Positions 46,953-56,501 of a DNA stretch of 64,000 nucleotides are shown piece after piece. Position 1 is the stretch's first letter. The number at the start of each line of letters is the position of its first letter. Position numbers and translations under genes: made by a program. Origin of the DNA: Camelimonas lactis (GTDB lineage: Bacteria > Pseudomonadota > Alphaproteobacteria > Rhizobiales > Beijerinckiaceae); the NCBI RefSeq assembly GCF_004342915.1, contig NZ_SLWL01000004.1, forward strand, positions 124,001 to 188,000, written 5' to 3'. Below the pieces are notes generated by a model. The model ran no database searches. It was not told where the DNA came from and saw only the letters and a list, made by a program, of their open reading frames with translations.

Positions 46953-48101
46953 TCAGGCGGCGCGTCCGGCGGCGCTGAGGGCCGCATGGCGCTTCAGATG
47001 ATGATCGACGCCGCCGAACATGGCGTCGAAGAACACCACGCGCTTCAGGAAAGCGCCGATCTCCAGCTCCTCGGTCACGCCCATGCCGCCATGCAACTGC
47101 ACCGCCTGCTCGGCGACGAAGCGCGCGCCACGGCCGATCTTCGCCTTGGCGCCGGACACGGCGCGGGCGCGGGCGGCGGGCTCCGCGTCGGCGAACAGCG
47201 CCGCGCGCAGGGCCAGCGAGCGCGCCTCCTCCACCGCCACGGCCATGTCGGCCATGCGATGGCGCAACGCCTGATTGACCGACAGCGGCTTGCCGAACTG
47301 CTCGCGCGTCTTGATGTAGGCGGCGGTGGTCTCCACCAGCGTCTGCATCATGCCGACCGCCTCGGCGCACAGGGCCGCGGTCGCGTGGTCGCTCACCGCC
47401 TCGATCACCGGCAGCGCGTCTTCAAGGCCGCCGAGCAGCGCGCCGGCGCCCAGGCGCACGCCCGCGAGCCGCACCTGCGAGACCTTGCCGCCGCCAAGGC
47501 GCAGGTCCGTCGTCAGGGTCACCCCCTCCGCATCGCGCGGGACAATGAACAGGCCAATGCCCTTCGCATCGGCGCGGTTGCCATGGATGCGGGCGGAAAC
47601 GATGAGCAGGTCCGCCTCGTCGGCGTCGAGCACGGCGGTCTTGGCGCCGTCGAGCACCCAGCCGTCCGCGTCCTTCACCGCATGGGTCGCCACGTCGGCC
47701 AGATTGTAGCGAGCCTGGCGCTCGCTGTGCGCGAAGGCGACGCGCAGCGCGCCTTCCGCAATTTTCGGCAGCAGATCGGCCTGCTGGGCCGGCGAGCCAG
47801 CCGCCGCGATCGCGCCAGCGCCGAGGATCACCGTGGAGACGTAAGGCGAATCAACCAGCCCCTCGCCAAAGGCTTCCATCAGCATGCCGACTTCAACGGC
47901 GCCGCCGCCCAGGCCGCCATGCGCCTCCGGCAATGGCAGGGCGAGCCAGCCCAGGTCGGCGAACTCGCGCCAGGCGCCGGCGGAAAAGCCCTCGCCGGCC
48001 TCGGCGCGTTTGCGGCGGGCGTCGGCGTTATACTGGGCGCGGACAAAACGCCCGGCGCTCTCACGCAGCAGGCGCTGCTCTTCGGTGGGGGTGAGATCCA
48101 T
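46953..48101 (-). CDS. Acyl-CoA dehydrogenase, PimD-like small subunit
   Basis: 382 residues. Starts MDLTPTEEQRLLRESAGRFV; LRVAFAHSERQARYNLADVAT and WVLDGAKTAVLDADEADLLIVSAR match the PimD-type subunit, in which the flavin loops are altered compared with classical dehydrogenases. C-terminal QLHGGMGVTEELEIG is conserved. It starts two bases after the stop of the enoyl-CoA hydratase gene, so translation is probably coupled. Likely partner of the 397-residue dehydrogenase next to it. Confidence 0.93.
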   Translation of the reverse strand: MDLTPTEEQRLLRESAGRFVRAQYNADARRKRAEAGEGFSAGAWREFADLGWLALPLPEAHGGLGGGAVEVGMLMEAFGEGLVDSPYVSTVILGAGAIAAAGSPAQQADLLPKIAEGALRVAFAHSERQARYNLADVATHAVKDADGWVLDGAKTAVLDADEADLLIVSARIHGNRADAKGIGLFIVPRDAEGVTLTTDLRLGGGKVSQVRLAGVRLGAGALLGGLEDALPVIEAVSDHATAALCAEAVGMMQTLVETTAAYIKTREQFGKPLSVNQALRHRMADMAVAVEEARSLALRAALFADAEPAARARAVSGAKAKIGRGARFVAEQAVQLHGGMGVTEELEIGAFLKRVVFFDAMFGGVDHHLKRHAALSAAGRAA

Positions 48102-48103
48102 GG

Positions 48104-48952
48104 TCAGACTGACGCCTTTCCCTTGACCGATCCATGCACGCCGGATGGGTCTACGATTGAACCAAACTGCTGGAAATTGTGGGCGTGGCAGAGCTGGTGC
48201 AGGGCATAGGCTTTGTCGATCGCCGCCTGCTGGCCCATGATGTCGAGCGAGCCGTTGACCGCCTCCTTGGCCAGCTTCAGGGCGAAAGCCGGCTTTGCGG
48301 CGATGCGCTGCGCCAGTTGCGTGGTGACCTCGCGCAGGGCCTCGCGCGGCGCGACGTGGTTGACCATGCCGAGCCGGTAGCCTTCCTGGGCGGTCCACGC
48401 ATCCGACGTGAACAGGAATTCCTTGGCCTTGCGGGCGCCCAGCTCCCACGGGTGGACGAACCACTCATGGCCGCAAACGCCCATGGTCACCACCGGGTCG
48501 CAGAACGACGCGTCCTCGCTGGCGACGATCAGGTCGCAGGCCCAGGCCAGCATCAGCCCGCCGGCGATGCAGCGGCCCTGGACCTCGGCGATGGTCGGCT
48601 TGGAAATGTTGCGCCAGCGGCGGGTCATCTGCAGGTAGATTTCCTGCTCGCGGGCATAACGACCGTGCACGCCAGGCTCGGCGAAACCGCCCCAGTTGAA
48701 CACCGGCGGGAAATCAACCCCGGCCTCGTTCTTCGCGCCGGCGCGCAGGTCATGACCGGCGGAAAAATGCGGATCTGCGCCCGCCAGGATGATGACCTTC
48801 ACCGCGTCGTCGGCGGCGGCCGCGTCGAAGGCGGCGTTGAGATCGTAAGTCATCTGAAGGTTCTGGGCGTTACGGGCGCCAGGCCGGTTCATCACGATAC
48901 GGGCCACGCCCTCCGCCGGCCGTTCGACCAGCACGGTCTCATATTCCGCCAT
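48104..48952 (-). CDS. Enoyl-CoA hydratase/isomerase family protein
   Basis: 282-residue crotonase-fold protein. HFSAGHDLRAG and EVQGRCIAGGLMLAWACDLIVA form the oxyanion hole; the position usually held by the first catalytic Glu is replaced in the sequence DPVVTMGVCGHEWF, so activity may differ from classical hydratases. ATG 48952 with GGAGG six bases upstream is the start. First gene of the dehydrogenase operon, consistent with beta-oxidation of a special acyl-CoA. Confidence 0.92.
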   Translation of the reverse strand: MAEYETVLVERPAEGVARIVMNRPGARNAQNLQMTYDLNAAFDAAAADDAVKVIILAGADPHFSAGHDLRAGAKNEAGVDFPPVFNWGGFAEPGVHGRYAREQEIYLQMTRRWRNISKPTIAEVQGRCIAGGLMLAWACDLIVASEDASFCDPVVTMGVCGHEWFVHPWELGARKAKEFLFTSDAWTAQEGYRLGMVNHVAPREALREVTTQLAQRIAAKPAFALKLAKEAVNGSLDIMGQQAAIDKAYALHQLCHAHNFQQFGSIVDPSGVHGSVKGKASV

Positions 48953-49263
48953 TGTTTCCTCCCCCGGGCGCCTGCCCGACAGCTGCGGAGCGTTGCCCTT
49001 ATAACGTCGCCCCTTGAGGGCCTCGCCCGGCGAAACGGCAGCAGCGCCACCCACGCTCCGCGCCCTTTCCGGCGTTCCATCCGACGGCGCGCCTGAAACA
49101 CGGAGGCAGCCGCCCCCATCATCAATCAAACGCTAGTTCAGGATTGAAAGCGCGTCCAGAGCCCACGGCGCCGGCCGCCGCGTTGAGCCTCAATCAGATG
49201 TGGGAGAGGAGACGCCTGGCGGCGGCGCGTTCACGCCGGACGCGCCGGTCGCGGGTCGGCCGC
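48953..49263. other. Upstream region of the acyl-CoA operon, no gene seen
   Basis: 311 bp between the VOC stop and the enoyl-CoA hydratase start; promoter for the operon expected here, but no hexamers or palindromes stood out. Confidence 0.55.
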
Positions 49264-49614
49264 TCAGATATGGGTCAGAATATTGACCAGCCGGCCGAAT
49301 GGATCGCGGACGAACAGGCGGCGCACACCCCATGGCTCGACAGCCGGACCATAGACCAACGGAAAACCGGCGCGGGCGAGCCGGCCGATCACCTCGTCCA
49401 GATTGTCAACCTCAATGGAAAGGTCCGGAACCGGCTGGCCGCTTCCTCCCGCCCTGGCGATGCTGACCTGGGCCGGCGCCGCCGCCCCGCCGGCGAAGGT
49501 GACAATCCAGCCGTGGTCCATCACCACGTCAAGATCGAGCACATCGCCGTAAAACGCCCGGGCGCGACTGATGTCGCCGGCGGCAATGTTCGCCACGATC
49601 CGCCTGACTGTCAT
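49264..49614 (-). CDS. VOC (glyoxalase/bleomycin resistance) superfamily protein
   Basis: 116 residues, two beta-alpha-beta-beta-beta modules. ISRARAFYGDVLDLDVV near the N-terminus and FVRDPFGRLVNIL at the end are the family marks. Metal-ligand pattern is incomplete by eye, so enzyme versus binding protein is open. ATG 49614 is preceded by AGG-rich sequence (GGGAGGCAGGACG); ATG 49632 would add six residues. Confidence 0.85.
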   Translation of the reverse strand: MTVRRIVANIAAGDISRARAFYGDVLDLDVVMDHGWIVTFAGGAAAPAQVSIARAGGSGQPVPDLSIEVDNLDEVIGRLARAGFPLVYGPAVEPWGVRRLFVRDPFGRLVNILTHI

Positions 49615-49771
49615 CGTCCTGCCTCCCGCCATCAGGCATGGTCCGGGCGCGGCCGGGGCGGCCGCCAACAGCGGGACCGCCGCCGCGTGTCCTTTCAACG
49701 CGCTCCGTCAGGTCAGGCGGGCAAAGCCGCCAGGGTTTCGCCGCCCCCTGGGCATCCCATGAAGGCATTCC

Positions 49772-49810
49772 TTGGGGGCGTCCTCTGGGGGCATCCTCTG
49801 GGGGCATCCT
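49772..49810. repeat. 13-bp tandem repeat, 3 units
   Basis: TTGGGGGCGTCCT, then CTGGGGGCATCCT twice, between the parC stop and the VOC gene. The period is not a multiple of three and no gene covers it. Confidence 0.9.
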
Positions 49811-49897
49811 TTGGCAGGCCTGAACAGACTGACCTATGGCGGGCGGGCGGAACAGGGGCCCGCCCGCCCAGACCCCACCAACGCGGGGCCGCGCGGC

Positions 49898-52141
49898 TTA
49901 ACCGAACCGGTTGTTGCGCGGGAAACCCTTGGGCGGCAGCCGGCCGGCTTCGGCGCGGTTGCCGACCCAGTCGCGCAGGTCGTTTTCGTTCACGGTCCAG
50001 GTGCGGCCGGAGGTGTCCTTCCAGGTCAGGCCTTCGACGAGGTTGAAGGTCTTGGCGTCCGAGGCGCCGCCGTCGCGATATTTTTGCAGGCGCACGCCCT
50101 TGCCGCGCGTCATCTCCGGCGCCTGAATCAGCGGGAACACCAGCAGCTTGCGGTTCTGGCCGATGATGGCGAGATGATCGCCGGCGACCGGCGCGCACAC
50201 CGCCAGTCTGTGCGGCGCGTCCATCACCATGATCTGCTTGCCCTTGCGGGTGTTGGCGACCATGTCGTCGGAGCTGGCGACGAAGCCGCGTCCCTCGCTG
50301 GACATCATCAGCATCTTCTCGCCCTGGCGCCAGGGCCAGGCCGCGACGATGCTGGCGTTCTCGTCCATGTCGATCAGAATGCGCAGCGGATCGCCAACGC
50401 CCCGCCCGCCCGGCAACTTCGCGGCCTCGATGGTGAAGACGCGGCCGGTGCTGTCGGCCAGCAGGATGCGCGAGGTGGTCTCGGCGTGGAACGACAGGGC
50501 CAGGCTGTCGTCGCCCTTGAACTGAAGGCCGGACACATCCGCCACATGGCCCTTGAGGGCGCGGATCCAGCCCTTGGCCGACACCACCACGGTAACCGGC
50601 TCGCGCTCGACCATGGCCTCGGTCAGGTCGATGGCCCCGGCGGCTGGCGCGTCGGCGAAGGTGGTGCGGCGGCGTCCCAGCGGCGTCTCCGGCCCGAACA
50701 GCTTGCGCAGGGCGCGGATTTCCGTGGACACCTTTTTCCACTGCGCCGCTTCCGAGCCGAGCAGCGCGTTCAGTTCGGCCTCTTCTTTCTGCAGCGCCTC
50801 CTGCTCGGTGCGCAGCTGCATCTCCTCCAGCTTGCGCAGGGCGCGCAGGCGGGTGTCGAGAATGGCGTTGGCCTGGATTTCCGTAAGATCAAAGCGCTTC
50901 ATCAGCGCCGGCTTCGCTTCGTCCTCCTCGCGGATGATGCGGATCACCTCATCGAGATCGAGATAGACGATCAGCAGGCCGCCAAGGATTTCCAGGCGCC
51001 GGCCGATGACGCCGAGGCGATGGCGCGAGCCGCGCTGCAACACGTCGCGGCGGTGATCCACCCACTCGCGCAACACCTCGGCGAGGCCCAGCACGCGCGG
51101 CACGCGCCCGGCGGTGAGCACGTTCAGGTTGAGCGGAACCCGGCTCTCCAGCTCGGTGAGCCGGTACAGCGATTCCATCATCAGTTCCGGATCGACCGTC
51201 CGCGAGCGCGGCTCGAAAACAACGCGCACGTCCTCGGCCGATTCATCGCGCACGTCGGCGACCAGCGGCAGCTTCTTGTCCTGCAACAGGTCGGCGATCT
51301 TCTCGATCAGCCGCGCCTTGGGCACCAGATAGGGGATTTCCGTAACCACGGCGACCCAGCCGCCGCGCCCCGCGTCTTCCCTCTCCCAGCGGGCGCGCAC
51401 GCGAAAACCGCCGCGGCCGCTCCGGTAGGCGTCAACGATATTGACGCGCGGCTCGACGATGACGCCGCCGGTGGGAAAATCCGGCCCCTGGACGAAGTTG
51501 AGCAACTGCTCCGACGTCGCTTCCGGGTGGGTGATCAGATAGAGCGCCGCCTCGCACAGTTCGGCGACGTTGTGCGGCGGGATCGACGTGGCCATGCCGA
51601 CGGCGATGCCCTGGGACCCATTGGCCAGCAGGTTGGGGAAAGCCGACGGCAGCACCGCCGGCTCCATGGTGGAGCCGTCATAATTGGGGCGGAAATCAAC
51701 GGTGTCGTTGTCGATATCCTGAAGCAGCAACCGGGCCACGTCGGTCATGCGCGCTTCGGTGTAGCGGTGGGCGGCCGGGCCGTCGCCGTCGATATTGCCG
51801 AAGTTGCCCTGCCCCTCCACCAGCGGATAACGCGAGGCGAAATCCTGGGCGAGCCGCACCATGGCGTCATAGATGGCCTGATCGCCGTGGGGATGGAACG
51901 AACCCATCACGTCGCCGACGACCTTGGCGGATTTCTTGAACGGCGAGCCCGGATCAAGCCGCAGCAGGCGCATGCCGTAGAGAATGCGGCGGTGGACGGG
52001 CTTCAGGCCATCGCGCGCATCCGGCAGGGCGCGATGCATGATGGTCGAGAGGGCATAGTCGAGATAGCGCTGCTCCAGCGCCTCGCGCAGCTCGACATTC
52101 TCAATGCCGTCGTCCGGCGGCGTCCCGACCTCTTTGCCCAT
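49898..52141 (-). CDS. parC: DNA topoisomerase IV subunit A
   Basis: 747 residues. Breaks and rejoins DNA to decatenate daughter chromosomes, with ParE. The N-terminus has [14 protein letters not shown]; the quinolone region reads [14 protein letters not shown], with Gln88 where E. coli ParC has Ser80; the catalytic Tyr is in [11 protein letters not shown]. The C-terminal beta-pinwheel follows from about residue 500. The length and the lack of a full GyrA-box set fit ParC rather than GyrA. Confidence 0.96.
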   Translation of the reverse strand: MGKEVGTPPDDGIENVELREALEQRYLDYALSTIMHRALPDARDGLKPVHRRILYGMRLLRLDPGSPFKKSAKVVGDVMGSFHPHGDQAIYDAMVRLAQDFASRYPLVEGQGNFGNIDGDGPAAHRYTEARMTDVARLLLQDIDNDTVDFRPNYDGSTMEPAVLPSAFPNLLANGSQGIAVGMATSIPPHNVAELCEAALYLITHPEATSEQLLNFVQGPDFPTGGVIVEPRVNIVDAYRSGRGGFRVRARWEREDAGRGGWVAVVTEIPYLVPKARLIEKIADLLQDKKLPLVADVRDESAEDVRVVFEPRSRTVDPELMMESLYRLTELESRVPLNLNVLTAGRVPRVLGLAEVLREWVDHRRDVLQRGSRHRLGVIGRRLEILGGLLIVYLDLDEVIRIIREEDEAKPALMKRFDLTEIQANAILDTRLRALRKLEEMQLRTEQEALQKEEAELNALLGSEAAQWKKVSTEIRALRKLFGPETPLGRRRTTFADAPAAGAIDLTEAMVEREPVTVVVSAKGWIRALKGHVADVSGLQFKGDDSLALSFHAETTSRILLADSTGRVFTIEAAKLPGGRGVGDPLRILIDMDENASIVAAWPWRQGEKMLMMSSEGRGFVASSDDMVANTRKGKQIMVMDAPHRLAVCAPVAGDHLAIIGQNRKLLVFPLIQAPEMTRGKGVRLQKYRDGGASDAKTFNLVEGLTWKDTSGRTWTVNENDLRDWVGNRAEAGRLPPKGFPRNNRFG

Positions 52142-52326
52142 TGCCTCCCCCGGTACACGCCGCAGACCGGCGCCGATGGCGAACTGTCATCGCGACCGAA
52201 ACCAGCGCGGCGATACAATCGGCCCAACGGCGAAAGCGCGCGCCCGATCGACGGCCGGGCGCGTGCTGGAACAGCCGCCCGAAGACATGAGAACGGGTAG
52301 CGAACAAACCCTCTGAACGCAAGTAT

Positions 52327-53634
52327 TTACATGGGGCTTCCCACGTTATCCCGCCTGGGCGGGCGCAGCAGCAACACCGCGGCGATGATCTGGAGGGCCA
52401 CGCACAAGGCCAGGGGCGCGCCATAGCCGCCGGTGAGGTCGTGCACGACGCCGACGACAGCCGGGAAGAAGGCATAGAAGAACTGCCCCGTGGCCACTGT
52501 CATGCCCATGATCAGGCTGAAAGCGCGGGCGGGAAATTCATGCTGGATAATGGTGGCGGGCAGCGTGATCAGGTTGCCGACCGAGAGGCCGAACAGGATC
52601 ACCGCCGGAAACAGCACCTGCGGGCTGCGCGGCCAGATGATGATGGCGACCAGCGCCAGGGCCTGACTGCCGATGCTGAGCGCTGTCGTCAGGCGCTGGT
52701 TGACCCGGTCGATGACGAAGCCGAGGGCGACCCGCCCGGCGAAGGCGGCGAAGGAGCCGGCCATCAGGGCCACGGCGGTTTGCTCCGATCCCAGGGCCGG
52801 CAGCAGCAGCGCCACCTGGTGCATCAGGAAGCCGACCTGGGCGCCGAACCCCAGGGCAAAGGGCGCGGCGATGCTCCAGAAATGCAGGGATCGCATGGCG
52901 TCGCGCCAGTTGGCGGGACCATCCGGCGCGCGGTCAGAACCACTAACCACCGCATGGGGCTCCGCGTCCGGGACCGGCGCCCGGCTGGCAAGGCCGAACA
53001 TCAGCAACGGCAGCAGCAACGCCAGCATGGCGAGGCTGAGCCCGGTGACGCTGGCGGCGAGGCCGTATACGGCGCTGAGCCGCACCAGCAGCGGCGCGAC
53101 GAAGACCCCGGCGAGACTGGCGCCGTTGAGGGCCAGGCTGATGGCGAGGCCACGCTTGCGATCGAACCAGCGGGCGAGCGTGGTGGAAATGGCGGTGGAG
53201 CTGGTGGCCGCCCAGCCGACGCCCAGCACCGCGCTGCTCGCGAACAGCGTGACCGGGTGGCGGGCGTTGGCCACGCCGATGGCGCCAAGGGCCATGACGC
53301 AAACGCCGCCACAAAGCAGAATCCGCAGGTCCACCCGCGAAAACAGGACGCTGACCCAGAGCAGGCAGGCGGCGCCGAAGACGTAATAAAAGGTGATGGA
53401 GGCCGAAACCAGCGCCGTGGACCAGCCATTGGCGCGCTGCAACTCCGCCAGATAGACCGGCTGGCCGTAGAAGCCGAAGCCCCAGACGAAAATGGCCATG
53501 GCGAAGCAGGCCAGCACCGCCGGCCAGCCGGCGCGGAATTCGCTGGTTGCGGCGGTGGCCGCATGCGCAGGGCCGGCCCGGTTCAGGTCCGCGTCAGTGT
53601 GGTCCGCATTGGCGGCGATGGGCAGGGCGGACAT
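52327..53634 (-). CDS. MFS transporter
   Basis: 435 residues with twelve predicted transmembrane helices. The DRKRG loop between helices 4 and 5 (ARWFDRKRGLAISLALNG) is the MFS signature; WPAVLACFAMAIFVWGFGFYG is helix 1. The pattern resembles the monocarboxylate/oxalate-formate type; the substrate is unknown. GGAG eight bases before ATG 53634 sets the start, and an in-frame Arg-rich upstream extension is excluded. Confidence 0.92.
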   Translation of the reverse strand: MSALPIAANADHTDADLNRAGPAHAATAATSEFRAGWPAVLACFAMAIFVWGFGFYGQPVYLAELQRANGWSTALVSASITFYYVFGAACLLWVSVLFSRVDLRILLCGGVCVMALGAIGVANARHPVTLFASSAVLGVGWAATSSTAISTTLARWFDRKRGLAISLALNGASLAGVFVAPLLVRLSAVYGLAASVTGLSLAMLALLLPLLMFGLASRAPVPDAEPHAVVSGSDRAPDGPANWRDAMRSLHFWSIAAPFALGFGAQVGFLMHQVALLLPALGSEQTAVALMAGSFAAFAGRVALGFVIDRVNQRLTTALSIGSQALALVAIIIWPRSPQVLFPAVILFGLSVGNLITLPATIIQHEFPARAFSLIMGMTVATGQFFYAFFPAVVGVVHDLTGGYGAPLALCVALQIIAAVLLLRPPRRDNVGSPM

Positions 53635-53854
53635 GGATCTGGCTCCAGAGAATTCGGGCGTCGCGCGGGCGCCGGATGTTTCCCGAAACCGGATGCCATC
53701 TCCTGACCTGACGCGATATCCGCATCCTGCTTTTGAATGGACCGCGCGGCCAGCCGCGCCAGCGCGCCCCTGGGTTGCGCCGGGCCGGCGCCTTTTGCCG
53801 GCGCCCGCCAGACACATCCCTGGGGCGCCCGGGGCCTGGGCCGGAATTCCGGCC

Positions 53855-54595
53855 TTATTGGGGGCTGGGGCCGCTCAGGCGTTGCAGGATGGCGATGACG
53901 CGTTCGCGCCCGTCCGGCGCGGGCATGCCGCGTGGTCCGTAGACATGACGGGCCAGGAAAAAACCGGTGACGCGCAGGGCGTCGAGCACGTCCTGCGGCG
54001 ACGGGGGCGCCGCCAGCGCGCCGGAAAGAAATGGCGGCAGCGGCAACAACCGGTCCTTCCAGGGCTCGCCAGCCGCGGCCGACACGGCGCAGCCCGATTT
54101 CGGCGAGACATATGCCAGATGATCGGTGACGCCGGTGGCGACGCAGCGCGAGAGGTCGAGGCCAAACCCCAGCTCGGCCAGCAATGACAGCTCGAACAGG
54201 GCCAGCAGGCCAGGACCCACCGCATCATCGGCCACATGATCGGCCAGCAGGGCCAGGGCGTCGTGCACGTCCGCATGGGGGTCGCGCTCCGGCAGCAGGC
54301 GCGTCAACGCCACCGCCGCGCCGAGCAGGTTGAGCGCCAGGGCCGAGCCCATGTAGCGCGCCGCCCGCAACTGGCCGCCCTCCACCGCGAACACGCCCAG
54401 CTGCTCCTCGATGCGGGCCCGCCACACCAGGGAAACCGAGTTGCCAGGCTGAAGCACCGGACGCATGCGGCCCGAGCGCCCGCCGCGCACCACGCCGGCG
54501 TGACGGCCATGGGCGCGGGTCATGACTTCAAGAATGACGCTGCTTTCGCCAAGACGGCGCACGCCGAGCACCACGCCTTCGTCAGCCCATTCCAT
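53855..54595 (-). CDS. recO: DNA repair protein RecO
   Basis: 246 residues. Mediates loading of RecA on SSB-coated gaps with RecR. The N-terminal OB-fold begins MEWADEGVVLGVRRLGESSVILEVMTRAHGRHAGVVRGG (family-typical throughout), and the helical domain has LLALFELSLLAELGFGLDLSRC. The Cys pair of the Zn-containing branch is incomplete. Follows era in the lepB-rnc-era-recO group. Confidence 0.95.
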   Translation of the reverse strand: MEWADEGVVLGVRRLGESSVILEVMTRAHGRHAGVVRGGRSGRMRPVLQPGNSVSLVWRARIEEQLGVFAVEGGQLRAARYMGSALALNLLGAAVALTRLLPERDPHADVHDALALLADHVADDAVGPGLLALFELSLLAELGFGLDLSRCVATGVTDHLAYVSPKSGCAVSAAAGEPWKDRLLPLPPFLSGALAAPPSPQDVLDALRVTGFFLARHVYGPRGMPAPDGRERVIAILQRLSGPSPQ

Positions 54596-54820
54596 GGCCT
54601 CTCCGCTGGCCCGGGCTACGGAACGTCAGGTCCCGGCGCCGTTGTGGTCGTGTTCCGCCTGGCGACGCCGCGCGGGCGCGGCGGGCGCCGGACTGGCCAA
54701 TCCTGCCTGGCGCATCCTGGCCGGATCAGGCGCGGCCACGACGGCCCAGCCGACAGGATTCCGGGAGCCACCAGCCAGGCGGCGCCGCTGGCTCCCCAGG
54801 GCGCCGATCGGCTCGCCGGC

Positions 54821-55774
54821 TCAGTTGCGCGGGAACTCCAGCCCCATCTCGCGATAGCGGGCCGGGTCGTCGCCCCAGTTCTCGCGCACCTTGACGAACA
54901 GGAACAGGTGCACTTTCGCGTCGGCCGCCTCGGCGATATCGACGCGGGCGGCAGAGCCAATGGCCTTGATGGTCTGGCCGCCCTTGCCCAGCACGATGCT
55001 GCGCTGGCTCTCGCGCTCGACAAAGATGGTCTGCTCGATGCGCACCGAGCCATCGCGCTGTTGCGTCCACGTGTCGGTTTCCACCGTGGAGGCATAGGGC
55101 AGTTCGTCGTGCAGGCGATCGAACAGCTTTTCGCGGGTGATCTCGGCCGCCAGCTGGCGCAGCGGCGCGTCGGCGATCTGATCCTCGGGATAGTGCCAGT
55201 GATCAACCGGCATGCGTTCGGCCAGCCACGCCTTGAGGTCGCCGACGCCATCGCCCTTCATGGCGGAAACCATGAAAGTGCGCTGGAAATCGCCCTTTTC
55301 ATTGACCGCCGCCGCCAGGGCGAGCAGACGCTCGCGCTGGATCAGGTCGATCTTGTTGAGGATCAGCACCTTGGGCTTGCGCACGTCGGCCAGCCGCTCC
55401 AGCACCGCCTCCACTTCCTCATCCACGCCCTTGCGGGCGTCGACCAGGAGGCAGACGACGTCAGCGTCGCCGGCGCCGCCCCAGGCCGTGGTGACCATGG
55501 CCCGGTCGAGCCGGCGCTTCGGCCGGAAGATGCCAGGGGTGTCGACGAAAATCATCTGGCTGTCGCCGTGAATGGCGATGCCGCGCACCAGAACGCGGGT
55601 GGTCTGCACCTTGCGGGAGATGATCGACACCTTGGCGCCGACAAGGGCGTTGAGCAGGGTCGACTTGCCGGCGTTGGGCGCGCCGATCAGGGCAATGAAG
55701 CCGCAGCGCGTTTGCAGCGCCCCGTCCTGGCCGTCGCCGGCGCCTGGAGCCGGCGGAGTGGTTTCGTCAGTCAT
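54821..55774 (-). CDS. era: GTPase Era
   Basis: 317 residues. Essential GTPase that binds 16S rRNA during 30S maturation. G1 is GAPNAGKS, G2 the SRKVQTTR switch I, G3 DTPGIF and G4 NKID; the KH domain at the C-terminus has GKGGQTIKAIGS. 33 bp after rnc, with which it is classically co-transcribed. Confidence 0.97.
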   Translation of the reverse strand: MTDETTPPAPGAGDGQDGALQTRCGFIALIGAPNAGKSTLLNALVGAKVSIISRKVQTTRVLVRGIAIHGDSQMIFVDTPGIFRPKRRLDRAMVTTAWGGAGDADVVCLLVDARKGVDEEVEAVLERLADVRKPKVLILNKIDLIQRERLLALAAAVNEKGDFQRTFMVSAMKGDGVGDLKAWLAERMPVDHWHYPEDQIADAPLRQLAAEITREKLFDRLHDELPYASTVETDTWTQQRDGSVRIEQTIFVERESQRSIVLGKGGQTIKAIGSAARVDIAEAADAKVHLFLFVKVRENWGDDPARYREMGLEFPRN

Positions 55775-55790
55775 GTATGCCCTTGTTCAT

Positions 55791-55827
55791 GTCGGATCGG
55801 CGCCTTTTCACGTCGGATCGGCGCCTT
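55791..55827. repeat. Small tandem duplication at the rnc stop
   Basis: The 17-bp sequence GTCGGATCGGCGCCTTT-type occurs at 55791 and again 21 bp later at 55812, one copy before and one after the rnc stop codon. It looks like a recent slippage duplication. Confidence 0.85.
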
Positions 55828-56500
55828 CGCGCGCGAGAAACTGGCCGGCGGCGTCCTGCTCGGCGGCGCGCTTGGAGGCGCCCTTGCCGATGCAGGGTTC
55901 GAAGCCCTGGACCTGGGTGGAAATGGTGAAGACCGGCGCGTGGTCCGGCCCGGTCGTTTCCACCAGCTCGTAGCCGGGATTGGGCAGGCCGCGGGCGTGG
56001 GCCCACTCCTGCAAGGTGGTCTTGGCGTCGCGCAGCGGCCGCTGCGGCGCGTGCATGCGCGGCCCGAAGGCGGCGCGCACCACGGCGGCGGCGGCGCCAT
56101 GGCCGCCATCGAGATACACCGCGCCAACAATCGCCTCGCACACATCGGCAAGCAGCGAAACGTTCTGGCGGGCGCGCGGGAAGGCGCCGCCGGCGGCGAG
56201 GCGCAGGTGCGGCGGCACATCCCAGGCGCGGGCCACCTCCGTGCAGGTTTCGCGGCGCACCAGCTCGGCGAGGCGGCGCGACAGCTCGCCCTCCTCCGCC
56301 GCCGGGAACGTGCGGAACAGCATTTCCGCCACCACCAGGCCCAGCACCCGGTCGCCCAGGAATTCCAGCCGCTGGTAGGAGCCGATGCGATCGTCGGCGC
56401 CGCTTACGTGGGTCAGCGCACGCTCCAGCAACGAACGGTCGGTGAAGCTGTGGCCAACGGCGGCTTCCAGCGCCGCCAGAGGTGGTTTGCGCGCGGCCAT
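55808..56500 (-). CDS. rnc: Ribonuclease III
   Basis: 230 residues. Cleaves double-stranded RNA in rRNA and mRNA processing. The catalytic signature RLEFLGDRVLGLVVAEMLF and the second acidic motif VCEAIVGAVYLDGG are intact; the dsRNA-binding domain follows (LQEWAHARGLPNPGYELVE, GKGASKRAAEQDAA). It starts two bases after the lepB stop. Confidence 0.97.
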   Translation of the reverse strand: MAARKPPLAALEAAVGHSFTDRSLLERALTHVSGADDRIGSYQRLEFLGDRVLGLVVAEMLFRTFPAAEEGELSRRLAELVRRETCTEVARAWDVPPHLRLAAGGAFPRARQNVSLLADVCEAIVGAVYLDGGHGAAAAVVRAAFGPRMHAPQRPLRDAKTTLQEWAHARGLPNPGYELVETTGPDHAPVFTISTQVQGFEPCIGKGASKRAAEQDAAGQFLAREGADPT

Positions 56501-56501
56501 G

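Noticed and set aside
49772-52300. An 842-codon plus-strand open frame
   Set aside because: Antisense to parC across its whole length; parC has intact catalytic motifs, so this is a shadow.
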